Below are positions 62,400 to 64,000 of a DNA stretch of 64,000 bases, piece after piece. The notes below the pieces were generated by a model. That model was not told where the DNA came from. It saw nothing but the letters and a program-made list of their open reading frames with translations, and did no database searches. The translations under genes and the position numbers were made by a program. Positions within the stretch are counted from its first letter, which is position 1. Each line of letters starts with the position of its first letter. The stretch covers positions 64,876,917-64,940,916 of the forward strand of contig NC_052508.1 of assembly GCF_014356525.2 (NCBI RefSeq), read 5' to 3'. Source of the DNA: Nilaparvata lugens. Taxonomy: Eukaryota; Arthropoda; Insecta; Hemiptera; Delphacidae.

Positions 62400-63826
62400 A
62401 ACCAAATACAAAATAAAAAAAACTTACAAAAGAAATATTCTAGATTATAATATTATGCTATTTTACAAATAAATTAAAATTACATGGCACCACCCAGCAA
62501 GGGCAAAACCCTGACCGCTGAGTGAGAGTATCAGCTGTTTAGACAATATAAAAATTTATTTACTAATAATCAAAGCTACAAAAATCGAAGTTAACAATAA
62601 ATTACTAGTAATAAATTATAATATTTGACTGATGTCGAAGAAAAATTTTTGTATCACCCACTTATTTATCTGTTCCATCCTCTGTCTGCCCCTATTAGAA
62701 AGATATTCTGACAATGCATTTGGCATGATATTTATTATTTTTGAGCTAAGATACCCCAATTGTCTTCGCACTATTGTCAAATCTGAATAGTTGATATTAT
62801 AAATGTTATGAGATGTAACTCTCAGGTTATACATAGAAACGTTATTATTCACTGTAAATTCATCCTTCCTCATCCATGCATAATAAAGAAGTTTCTTTAT
62901 ATAAATTTGACGTACTGTCATCACTTTAAATTCGGCAAATGTTTCACTACTAGAAAACGCCCTTGGCTTATTAAGAATTGCTTTTATTATCATTTTTGAG
63001 ATGTAAAAATTTTATTCATGAAAACATCATACGCTCCTCCCCATACCACTAACCCATATTGCAGCACCGATTGAACATAGGCAAAGTAAAGGACCCTAAG
63101 TAATTTAATGTCTAATATTTTACGGACTTTATAAAAGATAAAGGACATAAATTTTAAGCGTTTACAGATATATTCTATATGAGGCTCCCACTTAAGGTTA
63201 CAATCAACCATGATGCCCAGATACTTTATAGATTTTTCATTTTTTAGTTGAGGGCATGCACAATCCTTCCATTTCTCAAAATCACAATTTGTATGTATTT
63301 TTTAAATCATAGCATCATTTGGTTGACCAACTATTGTAGGAGAAAATGTAATATATTTAGTTTTTGATGTATTTATACTCAATGTATTAATATCAAGCCA
63401 TTGTTTAACAATGGATATTACTCTTTCTGCTCTCGAGTACGTCTCTAACCATGAGCGGTCCTTAACTATTACAGCCGTATCGTCAGCAAAGGAAATTATT
63501 TTCGAACTATCAATATTTAGTTTAAAGATGTCGTTGATATAGAGTAAAAAATAAAATCGGGGACAAGACGGTACCTTGTGGTAATCCAAAGTCGTTAAGT
63601 TTTTTAGTATTTGATTTGTAACTGTTGTTATCAGATATTAATTGTGTCCGATCACTTAAATAATTCAAGGTGGAGTCCTCTAATCCCGTACCTCTCCAAT
63701 TTTTTTAGTAATTTATTGTGGGGTATAGGCTTTTGCCAGGTCAATCATTATAGCTAGGCATTTGTTGTTATTGGAAGACATGGCTTCAGAAACTTCATTT
63801 GTAAAGGCGGCCAGAGCATCCTCAGT
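62400..63826 (-). mobile_element. 5'-truncated jockey-like LINE inside the kinesin-like gene
   Basis: Minus-strand frames in order: finger/palm (about 63826-63730; AIMIDLAKA), FADDTAVIV (about 63500), QWLDINTLSINTSKTKYITF, thumb (63211-62990; MVDCNLKWEPHIEYICKRLK) and tail (62993-62616; LGYLSSKIINIMPNALSEYL). Several frameshifts. It starts within the reverse transcriptase, as 5'-truncated copies do. Both flanks carry A/T-rich TTAAAA words that may be a worn target duplication. Same strand as the kinesin-like gene. Confidence 0.85.
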
Positions 63827-64000
63827 ATTTTAATAAATTTTTGTTAGATTCATTTATGGCACCCATCAACTGATTTGTTTTCATCATTTGTTGATCGTAA
63901 TTTGAGGCGAGTTGATGATGTTTTGTTTGCAAAGTGATTAATTGACTGCCAACTGCATCGATTACTCTTGCTCCCTTGACTGCTACTTGGTCATCTTTCA
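63827..64000 (-). CDS. Upstream coding segment of the kinesin-like gene, cut by the window edge
   Basis: Minus-strand frame open from the window end: KDDQVAVKGARVIDAVGSQL, then ITLQTKHHQLASNYDQQMMK and LMGAINESNKNLLK. Helical and Gln-rich, like the segment at 61538-62393. The last codons meet the LINE without a visible GT donor, and the frame lines up with the downstream segment at the shared TTAAAA word. Confidence 0.45.

Overview
The window looks like AT-rich animal nuclear DNA, almost certainly an insect: a widely spread gene with GT-AG introns, no operons, and introns packed with MITEs, tRNA-derived SINEs, jockey-like LINE fragments, a mariner-derived foldback and an insect errantivirus-like retroelement. 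A hemipteran is my guess from the repeat style; the sequence does not prove it.

Layout. 1-6336 is non-coding and repeat-bearing. 6337-17550 (minus strand) holds an ankyrin-repeat plus SAM-domain gene (ANKS3-like). Five exons are recognised, but the phases of exons 2 and 3 do not match, so one ankyrin exon is missing or unseen. Its last intron contains a gag/integrase-fragment/env retroelement (6855-9736) lying inside a split MITE. 17551-20895 is the head-to-head intergenic region, with a MITE and an old reverse-transcriptase fragment.

20896-59699 (plus strand) is the main gene, an orthologue of HELZ (helicase with zinc finger). I could assemble all 18 coding exons with consistent phases into one 1805-codon frame. 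The order is an N-terminal helical/TPR-like region, a C2H2 finger, a CCCH finger, a middle region, an SF1 (Upf1-like) helicase core with Walker A, DEAA, GDHMQ and TRAQ motifs, a PAM2 motif, a Pro/Gln-rich tail and a conserved C-terminal end. Its introns hold most of the mobile DNA: hairpin MITEs, two antisense LINE remnants, a 540-bp element present twice in inverted orientation around exons 12-13, a 314-bp tandem duplication and a head-to-head mariner foldback with a SINE in it.

61538-64000 (minus strand, tail-to-tail with HELZ) carries the C-terminal coding sequence of a coiled-coil protein resembling a kinesin-5 tail. It is interrupted by a 5'-truncated LINE (about 62400-63826). The rest of that gene lies beyond the window.

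The genes form no pathway together: HELZ is an RNA-linked helicase, ANKS3-like proteins are ankyrin/SAM scaffolds, and kinesin-5 is a spindle motor. The most unusual objects are the pol-less env element flanked by 47-bp MITE repeats, the inverted repeats framing HELZ exons 12-13, the duplicated splice acceptor in the ankyrin gene, and the LINE splitting the kinesin-like coding sequence.
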